From: Protaetiibacter intestinalis
Lineage (GTDB): Bacteria; Actinomycetota; Actinomycetes; Actinomycetales; Microbacteriaceae
Length of the DNA: 64,000 bases
Direction: 5' to 3'
Assembly (NCBI RefSeq): GCF_003627075.1
Contig: NZ_CP032630.1
Coordinates: 2,542,001-2,606,000 of the forward strand
Made by a program: the position numbers and the translations under genes. The notes below the pieces were generated by a model. The model searched no databases and was not told where the DNA came from. It worked only from the letters and a program-made list of their open reading frames with translations. This document shows, one piece after another, positions 61,401 through 64,000 of this stretch. Position 1 is the stretch's first letter. The number at the start of each line of letters is the position of its first letter.

Positions 61401-62720
61401 GTGACCTCGAGCCCGTGGGTCGCCCTGCCCACCGAGCACCGCGACGCGGTGCGCGCCGCGCACGACGCGGTCGTGGGGGAGCGTCGCGACTCGGAGGGCG
61501 TGCGGCGTCTCGTGCGCGAGTCCTGGGAGCGCTCGGTCGGCTTCCGCGTCGACCCCGACAAGCTGTCGCCGGATGTGGAGCTCAGCGAGGAGGAGTTGCG
61601 CGCCTACCGCGACGCGCATCCGCTCTCCTCGGCGCTGCCGAGCCTGCACCGGCTGCTCATCCGGCACACCTTCGACGCGGGGCTCATCATCGCCGTCGGC
61701 GACCAGGCGGGCCGCCTGCTGTGGATCGACGGCGACCGCGCGCTGCGGCGCCGCGCCGAGAGCATGGGCTTCGTCGAGGGTGCCGACTGGTCCGAGCGCG
61801 CCGTCGGCACGAGCGCGCCCGGCACCGCCCTCGCGCTCGACCACGGCATCCAGATCTCCGGTGCCGAGCACTTCGGTCGCGTCGTGCATCCGTGGTCGTG
61901 CACCGCGGTGCCCGTGCACGACCCGGGCACCGGGTCGCTCGTGGGCGTCATCGACATCACGGGCGGCGACGACGCCGCGGCCCCCGCCACGCTGCCGCTG
62001 CTCGAGGCGGCCGTCGCGGCCGTCGAGGCGGAGCTGCGCATCCGCCGGCTCGACGACGTGGTCGCGCCCGTGCGGCGACCCCCGGCATCCGTCGTGCGCC
62101 CCGTGCTGCACGTGCTCGGACGCGACGAGGGCCGGCTCGACCACGGGCGCACGAGCCTCGAGCTCACCCGGCGGCACGCCGAGATCCTCACGCTGCTCGC
62201 CTGGCATCGGCAGGGCCTCAGCGCCGAGCGGCTCGCCGAGCTCGTCTACGGGCGCGACGACGCCACCGTGACCCTGCGCGCCGAGATGGTGCGGCTGCGT
62301 CGCGAGCTGCCGGAATCCCTCGCCCCGGAGTCCCGGCCCTACCGCCTCACCGAGCCGCTCGAACTCGACGTGCACCGCGTGCTCGGCTTCCTCGAACGCG
62401 GCGCCCACAAGGTGGCCCTCGGCAGCTACCCGGGCCCGCTGCTGCCGCAGTCGGATGCGCCCGGCATCGTCGCCATCCGCGAGGAGCTGCGGGCGGCGCT
62501 GCGCGAGGCGATGCTCGCCGACGCCTCCGTCGACACCCTGCTCGAGTACGCGCGCAGCTTCGACGCCGCCGACGACCTCGAGGTGTGGCAGGCGTGCCTG
62601 CGGCTGCTGCCCGCCCGCTCGCCGAAACGGGCGCTCGTCGTGTCGCGCATCGAACGGATCGAGCACGAGCTCGGCCGCATGCAACAGACTGCAACCCTCC
62701 CGCAACCTCCGCGTCCGTAG
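61401..62720 (+). CDS. GAF-domain transcriptional regulator upstream of aldehyde dehydrogenase
   Basis: 439 residues from the GTG at 61401 (GAAGGGAG upstream). The N-terminal region resembles AcoR-type sensors ([82 protein letters not shown]). The C-terminal half has a winged-helix-like segment ([29 protein letters not shown]) but no sigma-54 AAA+ domain. It precedes the aldehyde dehydrogenase by 56 bases, as in other actinobacteria, and probably activates it in response to alcohols, aldehydes or acetoin. Confidence 0.87.
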   Translation: MTSSPWVALPTEHRDAVRAAHDAVVGERRDSEGVRRLVRESWERSVGFRVDPDKLSPDVELSEEELRAYRDAHPLSSALPSLHRLLIRHTFDAGLIIAVGDQAGRLLWIDGDRALRRRAESMGFVEGADWSERAVGTSAPGTALALDHGIQISGAEHFGRVVHPWSCTAVPVHDPGTGSLVGVIDITGGDDAAAPATLPLLEAAVAAVEAELRIRRLDDVVAPVRRPPASVVRPVLHVLGRDEGRLDHGRTSLELTRRHAEILTLLAWHRQGLSAERLAELVYGRDDATVTLRAEMVRLRRELPESLAPESRPYRLTEPLELDVHRVLGFLERGAHKVALGSYPGPLLPQSDAPGIVAIREELRAALREAMLADASVDTLLEYARSFDAADDLEVWQACLRLLPARSPKRALVVSRIERIEHELGRMQQTATLPQPPRP

Positions 62721-62776
62721 CGTCGTGCGCACCCGGCGACCGCCGGGCAGACGACGACGTCACAGGAGGGTCGAGG

Positions 62777-64000
62777 ATGACCGTCTATGCAGCACCGGGA
62801 ACGCCGGGAGCACTCATCGACTTCAAGCCCCGCTACGAGCACTGGATCGGCGGGGAGTGGGTGAAGCCGAAACTCGGGCAGTACTTCGAAGACATCTCGC
62901 CGGTCAACGGCAAGCCGTTCGCGGAGGTCGCGCGCGGCACCTCGGAGGACATCGACGCGGCGCTCGACGCCGCCGAGAAGGCCGCCCCCGCCTGGGGCCG
63001 CGCCTCCGCCGCGGAACGTGCCGCGGTGCTGCACCGGATCGCGGATGTCATCGAGCAGAACCTGGAGGTGCTCGCGGTCGCCGAGACCTGGGACAACGGT
63101 AAGGCGATCCGCGAACCGCTCAACGCCGACCTCCCGCTCGCCGCCGACCACTTCCGCTACTACGCGAGCCTCATCCGGGCGCAGGAGGGCAGCTTCACGC
63201 AGCTCGACCACGACACCGTCGCCTACCACTTCCACGAGCCGCTCGGCGTCGTCGGGCAGATCATCCCGTGGAACTTCCCGCTGCTCATGGCCGTGTGGAA
63301 GCTCGCCCCCGCCCTCGCGGCCGGCAACACGGTCGTGCTGAAGCCGGCCGAGCAGACGCCGGTGTCGATCCTCGTGCTCATCGAGCTGATCGGCGACATC
63401 CTGCCGCCCGGCGTCGTCAACGTCGTCAACGGCTTCGGTGTCGAGGCGGGTAAGCCGCTCGCCTCCAGCAACCGCATCCGGAAGATCGCGTTCACGGGCG
63501 AGACGACCACCGGCCGCCTCATCCTGCAGTACGCGAGCGCCAACATCATCCCGGCGACCCTCGAGCTCGGCGGCAAGAGCCCCAACCTGTTCTTCGAGGA
63601 TGTCGTGCAGCAGAAGGACAGCTACTACGACAAGGCGCTCGAGGGCTTCACGCTGTTCGCCTTCAACCAGGGCGAGGTGTGCACCTGCCCGAGCCGCGCC
63701 CTCATCCAGCGCTCGATCTACGACGAGTTCCTCGAGGCCGCGGTCGCGCGCACCAAGCTCGCCGTGCAGGGCAACCCGCTCGACACCGACACGCAGGTGG
63801 GCGCCCAGGCGTCGAACGACCAGCTCGAGAAGATCCTCAGCTACATCGACATCGGCGTGAAGGAGGGCGCGAAGATCGCCGTCGGCGGCGGTCGCGCCGA
63901 CCTCGGCGGCGACCTCACGGGCGGCTACTACGTCGAGCCGACCATCTTCGAGGGGCAGAACTCGATGAGGCTGTTCCAGGAGGAGATCTTCGGCCCGGTC
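62777..64000 (+). CDS. NAD-dependent aldehyde dehydrogenase (AldB/ExaC type), 3' end cut off
   Basis: 408 codons are visible and the frame runs off the window; the family is ~505 residues. The start is an ATG with AGGAGGG upstream. Signatures: [34 protein letters not shown] (cofactor site), [11 protein letters not shown], general-base Glu263 in LELGGKSPN, and nucleophile Cys302 in GEVCTCPSR. The CTCPSR form is typical of the acetaldehyde dehydrogenase group (AldB, ExaC, AcoD), which oxidises acetaldehyde to acetate. Confidence 0.95.
   Translation, partial: MTVYAAPGTPGALIDFKPRYEHWIGGEWVKPKLGQYFEDISPVNGKPFAEVARGTSEDIDAALDAAEKAAPAWGRASAAERAAVLHRIADVIEQNLEVLAVAETWDNGKAIREPLNADLPLAADHFRYYASLIRAQEGSFTQLDHDTVAYHFHEPLGVVGQIIPWNFPLLMAVWKLAPALAAGNTVVLKPAEQTPVSILVLIELIGDILPPGVVNVVNGFGVEAGKPLASSNRIRKIAFTGETTTGRLILQYASANIIPATLELGGKSPNLFFEDVVQQKDSYYDKALEGFTLFAFNQGEVCTCPSRALIQRSIYDEFLEAAVARTKLAVQGNPLDTDTQVGAQASNDQLEKILSYIDIGVKEGAKIAVGGGRADLGGDLTGGYYVEPTIFEGQNSMRLFQEEIFGPV

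Noticed and set aside
1..64000. CRISPR arrays, rRNA operons, complete insertion sequences and known riboswitches
   Set aside because: No evenly spaced repeats, transposase motifs, rRNA signatures or recognisable aptamer cores were seen on either strand.

Overview
The window is a very GC-rich chromosomal segment from a Gram-positive actinobacterium, most likely a member of the Microbacteriaceae. Pointers are the single-chain glycyl-tRNA synthetase, many GTG starts, ATGA/GTGA gene coupling, several leaderless starts, a DUF222/HNH (13E12-type) gene, and DUF1684, VanZ and SHOCT proteins. There is no CRISPR array, complete transposon or rRNA. The assignment rests on recognising protein families by eye, not on a search.

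Layout. 1-4140: a cut-off secreted membrane protein, a LysR regulator divergent from a class V aminotransferase-like enzyme, and a racemase-like protein. 4268-6621: glyS and a CPBP protease. 6618-30349: a large exopolysaccharide (EPS) island. It has a leftward pyruvyltransferase; a rightward acetyltransferase/glycosyltransferase pair; the priming phosphoglycosyltransferase with an Alg14/Alg13-like transferase; a tightly overlapped leftward operon (Wzz-like, Wzy-like, GT2, Wzx-like, SGNH lipoprotein, beta-helix lipoprotein); a rightward operon of four glycosyltransferases and two acyltransferases followed by a secreted subtilase and a second beta-helix protein; and UDP-glucose dehydrogenase. 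30461-37701: a DsbA-like protein, YbaK, dusB, dgt, a scar with two truncated genes, and dnaG. 37899-45136: an oligopeptide-type ABC importer operon with an extra ATPase and a lactonase-fold protein. 45156-48429: a cell-wall-anchored beta-propeller protein and a LuxR-type regulator. 48588-56168: tRNA-Asn, a two-component system, an orphan kinase, deformylase, a DMT transporter, a glycosyltransferase and a membrane protein. 56178-58960: a CAT-anticodon tRNA, a decayed integrated element with a truncated integrase, and a DUF222/HNH gene. 59041-64000: DUF1684, a cysteine-less DsbA-like protein, VanZ, and a GAF regulator followed by an aldehyde dehydrogenase that runs off the window.

How it works together. 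The EPS genes make up a Wzx/Wzy pathway: lipid-linked sugar priming, chain building by seven further glycosyltransferases, decoration (acetyl, perhaps longer acyl, and pyruvyl groups), flipping, polymerisation, chain-length control, and extracellular processing by an SGNH enzyme, two paralogous beta-helix proteins and a subtilase. No BY-kinase partner for the Wzz-like protein and no dedicated regulator is seen inside it. Each EPS promoter region carries two GTWAA-like half sites 11 bp apart, followed by a GC hairpin. The same repeat lies before the oligopeptide importer. This suggests shared control by an OmpR-type response regulator encoded elsewhere.
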